DNA of 64,000 bases from Haematobacter massiliensis (GCF_000740795.1 NZ_JGYG01000002.1:475290-539289), one strand, 5' to 3'. Shown: positions 17,454-27,114, counted from the first letter of the stretch. Notes: generated by a model not told the origin, from the sequence alone. Program-made: numbers and translations.

Positions 17454-18298
17454 CCTTTCTCGACGGGGAGGTCTTCTCTCCCGCCCCATTCGGTCCATGA
17501 GCCATCGTAGAGGGCGTGGCCCTGATTGCCGATGCGTTCGAGCGCGAGGCTCAGCACCGCCGCCGTCACCCCGGAGCCGCAGCTGGTGATGACGGGCGCG
17601 TCGAGGTCTATGCCGGCAGTGGTGAAGGCCATGCGCAGAGCCTCATTGTCCTTCAGGGTGCCGTCTGCGTTCAGCACCGTCTTGAAGGGCACATTCCGCG
17701 CGCCGGGAATGTGGCCGGAGCGCAGACCCGCGCGCGGCTCGGGAACCTCGCCGCGGAAGCGCTCGCCTGCCCGGGCATCGGCGATGTTCGGTGCGCCGCT
17801 CCCGATGCTTGCCAGAACCTCGGCCGCGCTGCGGACGAGGTCCGGTCGAATATGCGGCTGAAAGTTCCCGCCCCCCACTGCTGCAGGGCCGCTTTCAACG
17901 GGCCGCCCCTCCGCCCGCCACTTCGGCAGGCCACCGTCCATCACCGCGATCCGGTCGAACCCCATATGGCGGAACAGCCACCAGACCCGTGCCGCCGAAA
18001 ACAGGCCCGCACCGTCATAGACCACGACCTGATCGCCATCACGGATGCCCAGGTCGGCCAGTGCCGCGGCGAAGTCCTCCGTAGGTGGCACCATATGGGG
18101 CAGGGGGCTGGCCGGATCGCTCACCGCGTCGATATCAAAGAAACGGGCACCGGGAAGGTGGGCGGCCTCGAACTCGGCCCCGGGGTCGCGCTTGTCGGCA
18201 GGCATATACCACGAGGCGTCGAGCAGCTTCAGCGCCGGATCATCCAGCCGGGCCGCGACCCAATCGGTTGAAACAAGGGTTTTCGGATCGTCCGGCAT
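17450..18298 (-). CDS. sseA: 3-mercaptopyruvate sulfurtransferase
   Basis: This enzyme of 282 residues has two rhodanese domains. The catalytic loop CGSGVTA with Cys240 is the hallmark of mercaptopyruvate sulfurtransferases as opposed to thiosulfate-specific rhodaneses (CRKGVT type). It passes sulfur from 3-mercaptopyruvate to thiol acceptors in cysteine degradation. Mercaptopyruvate is made by transamination of cysteine, and the next gene downstream, overlapping by four bases, is a class I aminotransferase. That pairing makes a joint cysteine-transamination and desulfuration route plausible. No signal peptide is seen. Confidence 0.93.
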   Translation of the reverse strand: MPDDPKTLVSTDWVAARLDDPALKLLDASWYMPADKRDPGAEFEAAHLPGARFFDIDAVSDPASPLPHMVPPTEDFAAALADLGIRDGDQVVVYDGAGLFSAARVWWLFRHMGFDRIAVMDGGLPKWRAEGRPVESGPAAVGGGNFQPHIRPDLVRSAAEVLASIGSGAPNIADARAGERFRGEVPEPRAGLRSGHIPGARNVPFKTVLNADGTLKDNEALRMAFTTAGIDLDAPVITSCGSGVTAAVLSLALERIGNQGHALYDGSWTEWGGREDLPVEKG

Positions 18299-18532
18299 CG
18301 CGCTCTCCCTCTGTGCAGCGCGTTATGACGCCGCGGCGCCGGACAGGCAAGAGCGTCAAGACGCCTCCTGCAAGGCCATCGCAGGCCGGATTGGGTCCGC
18401 AGCGCATCCCCGGATGTCGCTTTCATGGCAGCTTTGAGCGCTGTTCGTTTGCGGATCAGACCGAAGCGCGTTGGAGGCAGCCAGCGGGGATCGGCCGAAA
18501 ACGGTAACCACACCTGCGAGTGCGCGCCGTAC

Positions 18533-19006
18533 TCAACCCCGATCCCGGAGCAGGCGCTGCTTCTGCCGGTTCCAGTCGCGCTTGGCCTCGGTCTCGCGCT
18601 TGTCGGCGACTTTCTTGCCCTTGGCGATGCCGATCTTCAGCTTCACGATGCCACGGTCATTGAAATACATCGACAGGGGAACCACGGTCATGCCCTCTCG
18701 CGCGGTAGCGTTCCAGAGCCGCGACAGCTCCCGCCGGGAGACGAGCAGCTTGCGCCGCCGCCGCTCCTCATGGCCGAAGATACCCGCTTCCTTGTACGCT
18801 GCGATGTAGGAGTTGATGAGCCACAGCTCCCCCTGCTCCACATTCGCATAGCTTTCCGCGATATTGGACTGGCCGCGGCGGAGGGATTTCACCTCCGACC
18901 CGGTCAGGATGATACCTGCTTCGAGGTCGCTCTCGATGAAATAGTCGAACCGCGCGCGGCGGTTCTCGGCAATGAGCTTGGAGTTGGGATCGGATTTCTG
19001 GGCCAT
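18533..19006 (-). CDS. smpB: SsrA-binding protein SmpB
   Basis: SmpB binds tmRNA and delivers it to stalled ribosomes for trans-translation. The 157-residue protein has the OB-fold core ([43 protein letters not shown]) and the conserved basic C-terminal tail ([16 protein letters not shown]). The start at 19006 (MAQKSDPN) matches the family; a 13-codon longer version is open but unlikely. It lies downstream of dapA on the same strand with a 105-bp gap, a common dapA-smpB order in alphaproteobacteria. No tmRNA gene is seen in the window. Confidence 0.96.
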   Translation of the reverse strand: MAQKSDPNSKLIAENRRARFDYFIESDLEAGIILTGSEVKSLRRGQSNIAESYANVEQGELWLINSYIAAYKEAGIFGHEERRRRKLLVSRRELSRLWNATAREGMTVVPLSMYFNDRGIVKLKIGIAKGKKVADKRETEAKRDWNRQKQRLLRDRG

Positions 19007-19111
19007 GATCGCCGTCAGATAGGGGAGAGGAACCGCCCTGTCCACTCACTTGGCGCACATCGGGGGCGCCGTCCCCCGATGGCCTGATGAAAATGCGCCT
19101 CGCGCGGGGCG

Positions 19112-19984
19112 TCAGAACAGCTCCGCATGCTCCATCGCGGCGCGGATCGCGGCCTTGGTCTTGTCACTGAGCGGAGTGAGCGGCAGCCGCACCTCCTCCG
19201 CGCAGCGCCCGAGCAGCGACAGGCCGTATTTCGCCCCAGCCACACCGGGTTCAAGGAAGATCGCGGTGTGCAGCGGCATCAGCCTGTCCTGATAGTCCAG
19301 CGCCTTGGCGTAATCGCCTGCGAGGGTCGCCGCCTGAAACTCGGCGCACAGCCGGGGCGCGACATTGGCCGTAACGGAGATGCAGCCGACGCCGCCATGA
19401 GCGTTGAAGCCGAGCGCCGTCGCATCCTCGCCCGAAAGCTGGATGAAGTCCGGCCCGCAGAACTGCCGCTGGAGCGAGACCCGTTCGATCTTGCCGGTGG
19501 CATCCTTCACGCCCACGATCCGCGGCAGCTTTGCAAGCTCTCCCATCGTTTCCGGCATCATGTCCACCACGGAGCGTCCGGGGATGTTGTAGATGATGAT
19601 CGGCAGGGAGGAGGCGTCGTGCATCGCGGTGAAATGCGCGACCATCCCGGCTTGCGTGGGCTTGTTGTAATAGGGCGTCACAACGAGCGCCGCAGAGGCG
19701 CCTGCGGCTTCGGCATGGCGGATCAGGTCAATGCCCTCCGCCGTCGCGTTGGAGCCTGCGCCCGCGATCACCGGCACGCGGCCCCGCGCGATGCGCACGA
19801 CCTCCTCGATGACGCGGCCATGCTCTTCATGCGTGAGCGTCGGGCTTTCACCGGTGGTGCCTACGGGAACGAGGCCGCTCGACCCCTCCGCGATATGCCA
19901 TTCGACCAGGCTCTCGAGCGTGGCGAGATCGAGCTTTCCGTCCTTGAACGGCGTGACCAGAGCTGGAAGAGACCCCTTGAACAT
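19112..19984 (-). CDS. dapA: 4-hydroxy-tetrahydrodipicolinate synthase
   Basis: DapA condenses pyruvate with aspartate semialdehyde, the first committed step to diaminopimelate and lysine. The 290-residue TIM barrel shows Tyr132 (IIIYNIPGR), the Schiff-base Lys160 (VGVKDATGK) and the GTTGES phosphate-side motif near residue 42. The ribosome site AGGAGGTG precedes the ATG by five bases and is the best in the window, which suggests high expression. It is divergent from slt and upstream of smpB. Confidence 0.96.
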   Translation of the reverse strand: MFKGSLPALVTPFKDGKLDLATLESLVEWHIAEGSSGLVPVGTTGESPTLTHEEHGRVIEEVVRIARGRVPVIAGAGSNATAEGIDLIRHAEAAGASAALVVTPYYNKPTQAGMVAHFTAMHDASSLPIIIYNIPGRSVVDMMPETMGELAKLPRIVGVKDATGKIERVSLQRQFCGPDFIQLSGEDATALGFNAHGGVGCISVTANVAPRLCAEFQAATLAGDYAKALDYQDRLMPLHTAIFLEPGVAGAKYGLSLLGRCAEEVRLPLTPLSDKTKAAIRAAMEHAELF

Positions 19985-20130
19985 CGTGCACCTCCTTGGG
20001 CTTCCAGCCCGGTTCCTTCGGGCGCCTTTTAATCATCGCGGAAGCGGTTGCCAACTGGCCCTATTGTGAGTTGGAGGACGCCTCGCGCATCGTTACACTC
20101 CCGGTAAAATTAAGAAGCAGGTTCCGTCAC

Positions 20131-22086
20131 ATGTCCCGTCTCGTCCCCGCCTTTGCAGCGGCCTTTCTGCTGGCATCGTTCGCCGCGCCCTTTGCCCAGG
20201 CCGCGGCGGAGCAGCGCCCGGCGAACCGTCTTGCCGCCGCGCTGGAGGCCGCCGGCCGGCAGGACTGGGACTCGGCGCAGGCCTCTGCCCGGACGGGGGG
20301 GCCGGTCGCGGCCGATATCATCGAATGGCTGCGGCTCCGGCAGGGGGAGGGGAGCTTCGGTGCCTATACCGCCTTCGTGGCACGGCACGGCGACTGGCCG
20401 GGGATCGACCTGGTGCGGCGACGGGGGGAAGCGGCGATACCGCCGGGTGCCGACCCGGACCGTGTGATCGGCTTCTTCGGGGCGCAGCGCCCGCTGACCG
20501 GGCAGGGAGCGCTGGCGCTCGGCGCGGCCCTGAAGGCCAAGGGACAGCCGGACAAGGCGGCAGCGGTCGTCACCCGCGCCTGGCGGGAACTGCCGCTCAC
20601 GGAGAGCGAACAGGCCGCGCTGATCTCCGCCTGGCCCGCGCTGCTGGCAAAGCATCATGTCGAGCGGCTGGACAACATGCTCTGGCGCGAACGGTTTACC
20701 GATGCGGAGCGGATGCTGCCGCTGGTCAACGGAAGCTGGCAGGCGCTGGCGCGCGCGCGGATCGCCCTGCGTCGCGATCTGCCGGGCGTGGACGGTTTCA
20801 TCAACGCGGTGCCCGACAGGGCGCAGTCCGACCCCGGTCTTGCCTGGGAGCGGTTCGCCTGGCGGATGCGCAAGAGCCGCTATGAGGAAGCGGCGCTGTA
20901 TCTCGACGGGCTGGACCGCAGCCCCGCCTCCCTCGGCAGGCCGGAGATCTGGGCGGAGCGGCGGGCGCTGCTGGCGCGGCGGGAGATGCGGCTCGGCGAT
21001 ACCAAGCTGGCCTACCGTCTGGCGTCGCAGCACGGGCTGAGCAAGGGCGCGGATTATGCCGATCTCGAATGGCTCGCGGGCTATATCGCGTTGCAGCGGC
21101 TGAACAATCCCAGACAGGCGATGGCGCATTTCCGCAATGTGCGGACTGCGGTGAACTCCCCCATCAGCCTCGGGCGTGCGGCCTATTGGGAGGGGCGTGC
21201 GGCGGAAGCCGCGGGCGACCGCAAGGCCGCCGGAGCGGCCTATGCCCTGGCCGCCGAGTTTCAGACCGGCTTCTATGGCCAGCTCGCGGCGGAGCGGATC
21301 GGCCAACCCATGAAGACCGATCTGGCAGGAACGGCCAAGGTGCCCGACTGGCGCAGCGCGCCCTTCACCCGCGATTCGCGCTTTCAGGCGGCGGGGCTTC
21401 TGCAGGCGGCAGGAGCCCGGGATCAGGCGAAGCGGTTCTACATCGCGCTTGCCGGTTCGCTCGATGCGACCGGACTGGCGCAGTTGGGGGAGGCGGCGCT
21501 GGCGAAGGGGGAGCCGAATATCGCGCTTCTGGTCGCGAAGGAGGCGGCCTCCCGCTCCATCGTCCTGCCGCGCGCCTATTTCCCGACGATGGAGCTCGCC
21601 CGGCTCGACCTGCCGGTGGAGCGGGCGCTGGCGCTGTCCATCGCGCGGCGGGAGAGCGAGTTTGACGCGGGCGTCGTCTCGTCGGCGGGCGCGCGGGGGC
21701 TGATGCAGGTCATGCCCGGCACCGCCGAGCAGATGTCGCGCAAGCTGGGCGTGGCATTCGCGCCACAGAAGCTGACCAGCGACTGGACCTACAACGCCCG
21801 GATGGGCGCCGCCTATCTCGCGCATCTGAAGGAGGAATTCGGCGGCTCCGTGGCGCTTCTGGCGGCAGGCTACAACGCCGGGCCGGGGCGGGTCAGGGAG
21901 TGGATCGCGACCTATGGCGATCCTCGCTCCCGCGAGGTGGACGTGGTGGACTGGATCGAGAGCATCCCCCTTACCGAAACCAGGAACTACGTGATGCGCG
22001 TGGCGGAGGCGCTTCCCATCTACCGCGCGCGGCTTGCCGGCAAGACGGTGGAACTGCGCCCCACGGCGGATCTGAAGTCGCGCTAG
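20131..22086 (+). CDS. slt: Soluble lytic murein transglycosylase
   Basis: This 651-residue periplasmic enzyme cleaves peptidoglycan to 1,6-anhydromuropeptides. It has a Sec signal peptide (about residues 1-24, MSRLVPAFAAAFLL then AQAAA), a long alpha-helical superhelical region typical of Slt70, and a C-terminal SLT domain with the catalytic Glu508 in ARRESEFDAG, GLMQVMPGTA and YNAGPGRV. Start 20131 is fixed by the signal peptide. It is divergent from dapA. An inverted repeat CCAACT/AGTTGG (20051-20056 and 20069-20074) lies in the shared upstream region. Confidence 0.93.
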   Translation: MSRLVPAFAAAFLLASFAAPFAQAAAEQRPANRLAAALEAAGRQDWDSAQASARTGGPVAADIIEWLRLRQGEGSFGAYTAFVARHGDWPGIDLVRRRGEAAIPPGADPDRVIGFFGAQRPLTGQGALALGAALKAKGQPDKAAAVVTRAWRELPLTESEQAALISAWPALLAKHHVERLDNMLWRERFTDAERMLPLVNGSWQALARARIALRRDLPGVDGFINAVPDRAQSDPGLAWERFAWRMRKSRYEEAALYLDGLDRSPASLGRPEIWAERRALLARREMRLGDTKLAYRLASQHGLSKGADYADLEWLAGYIALQRLNNPRQAMAHFRNVRTAVNSPISLGRAAYWEGRAAEAAGDRKAAGAAYALAAEFQTGFYGQLAAERIGQPMKTDLAGTAKVPDWRSAPFTRDSRFQAAGLLQAAGARDQAKRFYIALAGSLDATGLAQLGEAALAKGEPNIALLVAKEAASRSIVLPRAYFPTMELARLDLPVERALALSIARRESEFDAGVVSSAGARGLMQVMPGTAEQMSRKLGVAFAPQKLTSDWTYNARMGAAYLAHLKEEFGGSVALLAAGYNAGPGRVREWIATYGDPRSREVDVVDWIESIPLTETRNYVMRVAEALPIYRARLAGKTVELRPTADLKSR

Positions 22087-22401
22087 AGCAGCGTTTCAAC
22101 GCGCAGAACGATGTGCCCGGCTTGCAGCTTGCACGGCCTGCCATCCGCCCTCAGGACGGCCGGCATGACCACAGCCGAGGCTTTCGGTCCCGACGCTCAC
22201 CCGCACCCGCCCGGACAGCGATCTGCCCCGCCGTGTCCGGGCGTCCGGCGGCGGCTTCATTCAAAGCCAGAGCCGGGGCAGGCGGCGTGGCATTGCCGGT
22301 ATCCCTGCGGCGATGTCTGTGGGTTGAGCCCGGCGACAACTCGCGATGCCCCGCGAGCCGGCGCAGGCCTGCACGCGATCCAGCACCCCGGGCCGGCCCG
22401 C
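22087..22401. other. Gene-free spacer between slt and the EamA transporter gene
   Basis: This 315-bp GC-rich spacer separates two convergent genes. It contains an inverted repeat GCCCGGACA/TGTCCGGGC (22209-22217 with 22234-22242) without a T run. No protein with a plausible start and codon pattern is seen, nor any tRNA. Confidence 0.5.
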
Positions 22402-23316
22402 TCAGGGTGAGGTGATTGCGGCCTCCGCCCGTGCGGCGGCGGCGGCCCGCGCTGCCACCTGCCGTTCCCGCCAGAGGGTGAACAGGCCAGCGCCGACCAC
22501 GATTGCCGCACCGATCACCACGTTCAGTGCCAGCGTCTCGCCGAAGATCGTCAGGCCGATCACCGCGACGAAGGGAAGCTGGAAATAGGCGAAGGGCTGC
22601 ACCGCGCTCGCCTCCGCCACTTCGTAGCAGCGGATCAGCATGTAGTGGGAGAGTACGCCCACACAGCACAGGAGCAGCATCCAGCCCCAGTCCGTCGCGA
22701 TCATCGGTTCCCAGTTCGGCAGGCCCACCGCCGTCATCACCACGGCGCCCACCGTCCCCGTCCAGAAGAAGCTGACGCCCGCGCTGTCCTTCTGGCTGAC
22801 GTAACGGGTCAGCAGCCCATAGATCGCAAAGGAGGTCGCGGAGATGAACGGGACAAGCGCCACGGCTGAAAAGACGTGATGTCCGGGCCGCAAAATCACC
22901 AGCACCCCAAGGAAGCCCACACCGATTGCGGCCCAGCGGCGCCAGCCGACCTTCTCCCCCAGGATCGGGCCGGAAAGCGCCGCGACGATGAGGGGGTAGG
23001 CGGTGAAGATCGCATGTGTCTCCACCAGCCCCAGCAGGGTGAAGGCCAGCACCATCACGCAGATCTCGAAGGCGAGGAGCACACCGCGCAGGATCTGAAG
23101 CTTCGGATAGGCGGGCCGGAGCGCCCGGCGCAGGCCGCCCGGCATCCGCGATGCGAGCGCCACGCAGAAGGCGGCGAAGAACCAGTATCGGATCATCGTC
23201 ACCATCAGCACGTTGTATTCGCCCGCGAGATGGCGGGAGATCCCGTCCTGCACCGCAAAGACGAAGGTCGTGCAGATCATCAGCACGATGCCGAGACGGG
23301 TGTTCTGTTGTGCCAT
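22402..23316 (-). CDS. EamA/DMT superfamily transporter
   Basis: This 304-residue inner-membrane protein has ten predicted membrane helices arranged as two EamA repeats; the N-terminal repeat begins with GIVLMICTTFVFAVQDGISR. The signature helix-helix loops (PLIVAALSGPILGEKVGWRRW in the first half, LPFVAVIGLTIFGETL in the second) are clear. Members export amino acids, nucleosides or other small metabolites; the substrate is not predictable here. The C-terminus is Ala-rich and cytoplasmic. It shares its strand with mnmD, 18 bases upstream, so the two are likely cotranscribed. Confidence 0.87.
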   Translation of the reverse strand: MAQQNTRLGIVLMICTTFVFAVQDGISRHLAGEYNVLMVTMIRYWFFAAFCVALASRMPGGLRRALRPAYPKLQILRGVLLAFEICVMVLAFTLLGLVETHAIFTAYPLIVAALSGPILGEKVGWRRWAAIGVGFLGVLVILRPGHHVFSAVALVPFISATSFAIYGLLTRYVSQKDSAGVSFFWTGTVGAVVMTAVGLPNWEPMIATDWGWMLLLCCVGVLSHYMLIRCYEVAEASAVQPFAYFQLPFVAVIGLTIFGETLALNVVIGAAIVVGAGLFTLWRERQVAARAAAAARAEAAITSP

Positions 23317-23334
23317 GGCCTGTCAGCGTCCGCT

Positions 23335-24021
23335 TCAGGGTGTGAGCAGACGACCGGCGGTCATGTGCCGTTTGCGTCCGTATCCCTCTCTGCGCTCTAC
23401 CGCAAATCCCGCCGCCTGCAAGGCCCGCCGCACATGTCCGGCGGCGGTATAGGTGGCAAAGGTGCCGCCTGGACACGTGTGGTCGGCGACCGCGGCCATC
23501 AGCGTCTCATGCCACAGCTCAGGGTTCTTGGCGGGGGAGAAGCCGTCGAGAAACCACGCATCCGCCCGCCCCGCCCAGAGGGGCAGGGTTTCGCGGGCAT
23601 CGCCCTCCACGACCTCCACCTCCGCCGGGCCGAGCGTGAAGCGCCGCCTCCCCTCCGACCATGCGGACAGCAGCGGCTCTTCCATGCCCGCGGTTTCCGG
23701 GAAAGCGGAGAGCGCGCGGGCCATGTCATCCGCGCTCATGGGGAAGGCCTCGAAACTGGTGAAGCGAAAGCGGCCGGGAACGCCCGCCTCCTGCCATGCC
23801 AGAACGGTCGCGATCAGGTTCAGCCCGGTGCCGAAGCCCAGCTCCGCGATGTGGAAGCCGTCGTGAAACCGTGCGGGCAGTTCGTTGCCGCCAAGGAAAA
23901 CGTGCCGCGTCTCCGCCAACCCGTCACCCAGCGAGAAATAGGGATCGTCAAATCGGCGGGCGACCGGCACACCGCCGTCGCGCCAGTCGATCTGGGCCGT
24001 ATCGGAAGGAGTGTCTGGCAT
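23335..24021 (-). CDS. mnmD: tRNA (5-methylaminomethyl-2-thiouridine)-methyltransferase MnmD
   Basis: This 228-residue SAM-dependent methyltransferase corresponds to the methyltransferase half of E. coli MnmC, which completes mnm5s2U34 in tRNAs for Lys, Glu and Gln. The N-terminus (PYFSLGDGLAETRHVFLGGN), the SAM motif ELGFGTGLNL (about 60-69) and DAWFLDGFSPAKNPELW are diagnostic of MnmD/MnmC2. Unlike in enterobacteria it is not fused to the FAD domain; that homologue is the divergent gene 68 bases away. GAGGACC precedes the start at 24021. Confidence 0.9.
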   Translation of the reverse strand: MPDTPSDTAQIDWRDGGVPVARRFDDPYFSLGDGLAETRHVFLGGNELPARFHDGFHIAELGFGTGLNLIATVLAWQEAGVPGRFRFTSFEAFPMSADDMARALSAFPETAGMEEPLLSAWSEGRRRFTLGPAEVEVVEGDARETLPLWAGRADAWFLDGFSPAKNPELWHETLMAAVADHTCPGGTFATYTAAGHVRRALQAAGFAVERREGYGRKRHMTAGRLLTP

Positions 24022-24089
24022 GGCATGGTCCTCAGGTCTGTTCCGCGGCTAGAACAGAGGAACAGGATACACAAGCGGGAGAGCAGGGC

Positions 24090-25127
24090 ATGACGGATGT
24101 GACGGTCTACGGCGCGGGCGTGTTCGGTCTTTCCATCGCCTGGGCCTGTCAGCAGCGCGGGGCCAAGGTACGGGTGATCGACCCCGCAGGTGTGGGGGCC
24201 GGTGCATCGGGCGGTGTAGTGGGCGCGCTTGCCCCGCATGTGCCGGAGACGTGGAACGACAAGAAGCAGTTTCAGCTCGAAAGCCTGCTGATGGCGGAGA
24301 CGTGGTGGTCGGGCGTGGCGAGGGCCTCCGGTCGCGATCCCGGTTACGGACGCACGGGGCGTGTTCAGCCGCTCATGACCGCGGAGGCTGCTGCGTTGGC
24401 CCGCACGCGCGAAGCAACAGCTGACGCGCTCTGGGCAGGGGCGGCGACGTGGCGCGTGCGCCCTGTGTCGGAAGGGGAGGGCGACTGGCTCCCCCCCGGT
24501 GTGACAGAGGTGGTGGAGGATACGCTCACCGCCCGCATCCTGCCCGCCGCGGCCTGTGAGGCGCTGGCCCATGCGATCATCGCCGGCGGGGGCGAGGTGC
24601 GACGGGAGGGTGCGCCCTATGGCCACGTGGTGTGGGCCACAGGCTGGACCGGTCTGGCGGCACTGTCCCTGGCGCTGGACCGAAAGGTAGGCGGCGGAGT
24701 GAAGGGGCAGGCGCTGACCCTCGCGCTTCCGGCAGCGGAGCGCCCGCAGGTATTCACCGAAGGCGTTCATATCGTGCCCCACGCCGATGGCACGGTGGCC
24801 GTCGGCTCTACCTCCGAGCGGGAGTTCGATCAGCCCGACCGGGTGGACGGCGCGTTGGCGGAGCTGCATGCGCGGGCCGTCGGGCTTTGCCCCGCTCTGG
24901 AGGGGGCACCGGTGGTGCGGCGCTGGGCGGGCGTAAGGCCGCGTGCCCGGAGCCGATCCCCCATGCTCGGACCCTGGCCGGGGCGGGCGGATCATTTCAT
25001 CGCCAACGGCGGCTTCAAGATCGGCTTCGGTATCGCGCCGAAGGTGGCCGAGGTCATGGCGGACCTCGTGCTGGAGGGGCGGGGGGAGGGCATCCCCGAG
25101 GGCTTCCGGGTCGAGGCCAACCTGTAA
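24090..25127 (+). CDS. FAD-dependent oxidoreductase (DAO family, MnmC1-like)
   Basis: This 345-residue flavoprotein of the D-amino-acid oxidase/glycine oxidase family has the dinucleotide motif GAGVFGLS (residues 8-15), an internal GASGGVVGALAPH loop and the C-terminal FAD segment NGGFKIGFGIAPKVAE. Because it is divergent from mnmD, it probably acts as the oxidase half of MnmC, which removes the carboxymethyl group from cmnm5U in tRNA. The GGVVGALAPH motif fits this, but glycine oxidase-type activity cannot be excluded. GGGAGAG lies before the ATG at 24090. Confidence 0.8.
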   Translation: MTDVTVYGAGVFGLSIAWACQQRGAKVRVIDPAGVGAGASGGVVGALAPHVPETWNDKKQFQLESLLMAETWWSGVARASGRDPGYGRTGRVQPLMTAEAAALARTREATADALWAGAATWRVRPVSEGEGDWLPPGVTEVVEDTLTARILPAAACEALAHAIIAGGGEVRREGAPYGHVVWATGWTGLAALSLALDRKVGGGVKGQALTLALPAAERPQVFTEGVHIVPHADGTVAVGSTSEREFDQPDRVDGALAELHARAVGLCPALEGAPVVRRWAGVRPRARSRSPMLGPWPGRADHFIANGGFKIGFGIAPKVAEVMADLVLEGRGEGIPEGFRVEANL

Positions 25128-25373
25128 GGCGCCTGGCGCCCTGAGTAGCCGTGGCGCATGGTCGATGTCGCCGCCCTTGCCGCCGCTGCGCGCGCGCCTT
25201 GAGGGATCCCGGGGCGGATGGGTGCGGCCCCGGGATCCGCGCCAGCTTCCCCATGCGGATCAGGGCAAGCCCGGCATCGCCGGCTCTCCCCTTCCGTCGC
25301 CGGGAGACATTTCCAACACTTGCCCCCTCGCCTCCGCTGTCGCACTGTGCGGCCCGAATGGAAGGGAGCACCC

Positions 25374-27041
25374 ATGCGGCACGGCGGACAGATCCTTGTG
25401 GACCAACTGAAGGCGCGGGGGGTGACGCGCGTCTTCTCCGTTCCGGGGGAGAGCTTTCTGGCTGTCCTCGACGGGCTTTACGACAGCGGGATCGAGAATG
25501 TCGTTTGCCGACACGAAGGTGGCGCGGCCATGATGGCGGAGGCCCATGCCAAGCTTACCGGCGAGCCGGGCGTCTGTTTCGTGACGCGCGGACCGGGGGC
25601 GACCAATGCTTCCGCCGGCGTGCATGTGGCCCGGCAGGATTCGACCCCCCTCATCCTTTTCGTCGGTCAGATCGCCCGCAGCGACCGGGACCGGGAGGCG
25701 TTTCAGGAGATCGACTATCGCGCGGTCTTCGGCCCTCTGGCGAAATGGGCCTCCGAGATCGACCAGACGGCGCGGATCCCGGAATATGTCTCGCGCGCCT
25801 TCCGGCTCGCCGTTTCCGGCAGGCCCGGCCCGGTGGTGCTGGCATTGCCGGAGGATGTGTTGGCCGACCATGCCGACGTGCCCGATCTGCCTCCTGCCGA
25901 ACCGCGCGCATCCACTGTCGCCGAGGCGGATGTGGTCGCCGTGATGGCGGCGCTGGAGGGGGCGGAGCGCCCGCTGCTCGTCGTCGGCGGGTCGCAATGG
26001 TCGGAGCAGGCGGCGGCGGATCTCGCCCGGTTCGCGGAGGCGCAGGACCTGCCCGTCACCACCTCCTTCCGGCGGCAGGACAGGCTCGACAACCGCCATT
26101 CGCATTACGCGGGCTATCTCGGCGTCGGCATGAACCCGAAGCTCGGCGCGCGTCTGGGCGAGGCGGACCTGCTGATCGTCCTCGGCTCCCGGCTGGGCGA
26201 TACGGCCACCAATGGTTACACGCTGCTCGATCCGGCAGCGCCGGGAACCCGCATCGTCCATATCCACCCTGATCCTGACGAGCTCGGTCATGTCTGGCGG
26301 CCGGATGTCGCGGTCGTTGCGCCTGCGCCTGCGATGATCGCCGCTCTCGCCCGCCAGAATGCAGCGCCGAACCCTCAGCGGCAGGGCTGGATGAAGGCGC
26401 TCCGCGCGGATTTCGAGGCCTGGACCCAGCCGAAGGAGACCCCCGGCGCCGTGAAGATGGAGCAGGTGATCGGCTGGCTGGCGGAAACGCTCCCGGACGA
26501 TGCGATCCTGACCAACGGTGCCGGCAACTTCGCAGCCTTCCTGCACCGCTATTACCGCTATCGCGGCTTCCCTACCGAGCTGGCGCCGACCTCGGGCAGC
26601 ATGGGCTATGGCTTCCCGGCGGCGATTTCCGCCTCGCTCGAACATCCGGGCCGGACGGTGGTCTGCGTGGCGGGAGACGGCGACATTCAGATGACGCTGA
26701 ACGAGTTCTCCACCGCCATGCAGCACGGCGCGACCCCGATCACCATCGTCGCCAACAACGGCCAGTATGGCACGATCCGCATGCATCAGGAACGGACCTA
26801 TCCGGGGCGGGTCAGCGGAACGCGGCTCGCTTCCCCGGACTTCGCGGCGCTGGCGCGGGCCTATGGCGGGCATGGCGAGCGTGTGGAGCGGACGGAGGAT
26901 TTCGCCGCCGCCTTTGACCGCGCCGTGGCCTCCGGGAAGCCTGCGATGATCGAACTCGTGCTGGACCCGGAGGCGCTCTCCGCCGGTGCGACGCTGTCTC
27001 AGACGCGGGCGCAGGGCGAGGCGGCGGCGCAGAAGGACTGA
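25374..27041 (+). CDS. Thiamine diphosphate-dependent enzyme (acetolactate synthase large-subunit-like)
   Basis: This 555-residue ThDP enzyme has three domains in the usual order. The catalytic Glu48 sits in CRHEGGAAMM, the Mg/ThDP motif is GDGDIQMTLNE (about 434-444) ending NN (461-462), and the central domain has a Rossmann-like LIVLGSRLGD. This resembles acetolactate synthase, glyoxylate carboligase and benzoylformate decarboxylase relatives. No small regulatory subunit (ilvH) follows, so a catabolic carboligase or decarboxylase is at least as likely as branched-chain synthesis. AAGGGAG lies seven bases before the ATG. A strong terminator follows. Confidence 0.85.
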   Translation: MRHGGQILVDQLKARGVTRVFSVPGESFLAVLDGLYDSGIENVVCRHEGGAAMMAEAHAKLTGEPGVCFVTRGPGATNASAGVHVARQDSTPLILFVGQIARSDRDREAFQEIDYRAVFGPLAKWASEIDQTARIPEYVSRAFRLAVSGRPGPVVLALPEDVLADHADVPDLPPAEPRASTVAEADVVAVMAALEGAERPLLVVGGSQWSEQAAADLARFAEAQDLPVTTSFRRQDRLDNRHSHYAGYLGVGMNPKLGARLGEADLLIVLGSRLGDTATNGYTLLDPAAPGTRIVHIHPDPDELGHVWRPDVAVVAPAPAMIAALARQNAAPNPQRQGWMKALRADFEAWTQPKETPGAVKMEQVIGWLAETLPDDAILTNGAGNFAAFLHRYYRYRGFPTELAPTSGSMGYGFPAAISASLEHPGRTVVCVAGDGDIQMTLNEFSTAMQHGATPITIVANNGQYGTIRMHQERTYPGRVSGTRLASPDFAALARAYGGHGERVERTEDFAAAFDRAVASGKPAMIELVLDPEALSAGATLSQTRAQGEAAAQKD

Positions 27042-27067
27042 TCCTCCCGCCCGGGGCCGGAATCAAT

Positions 27068-27092
27068 AAGGGCCGCTTCCGGAGCGGCCCTT
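27068..27092. terminator. Bidirectional terminator
   Basis: AAGGGCCGCT (27068-27077) pairs with AGCGGCCCTT (27083-27092) around a five-base loop and is followed by TTCGTTT. It separates the ThDP enzyme gene from the convergent MFS gene. Confidence 0.85.
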
Positions 27093-27114
27093 TTCGTTTC
27101 GGCAGGCGTGATTC

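Noticed and set aside
22151..23476. 441-residue minus-strand frame overlapping the EamA gene
   Set aside because: It is an out-of-frame shadow of a ten-helix transporter, with Arg/Gly/Pro-rich content.
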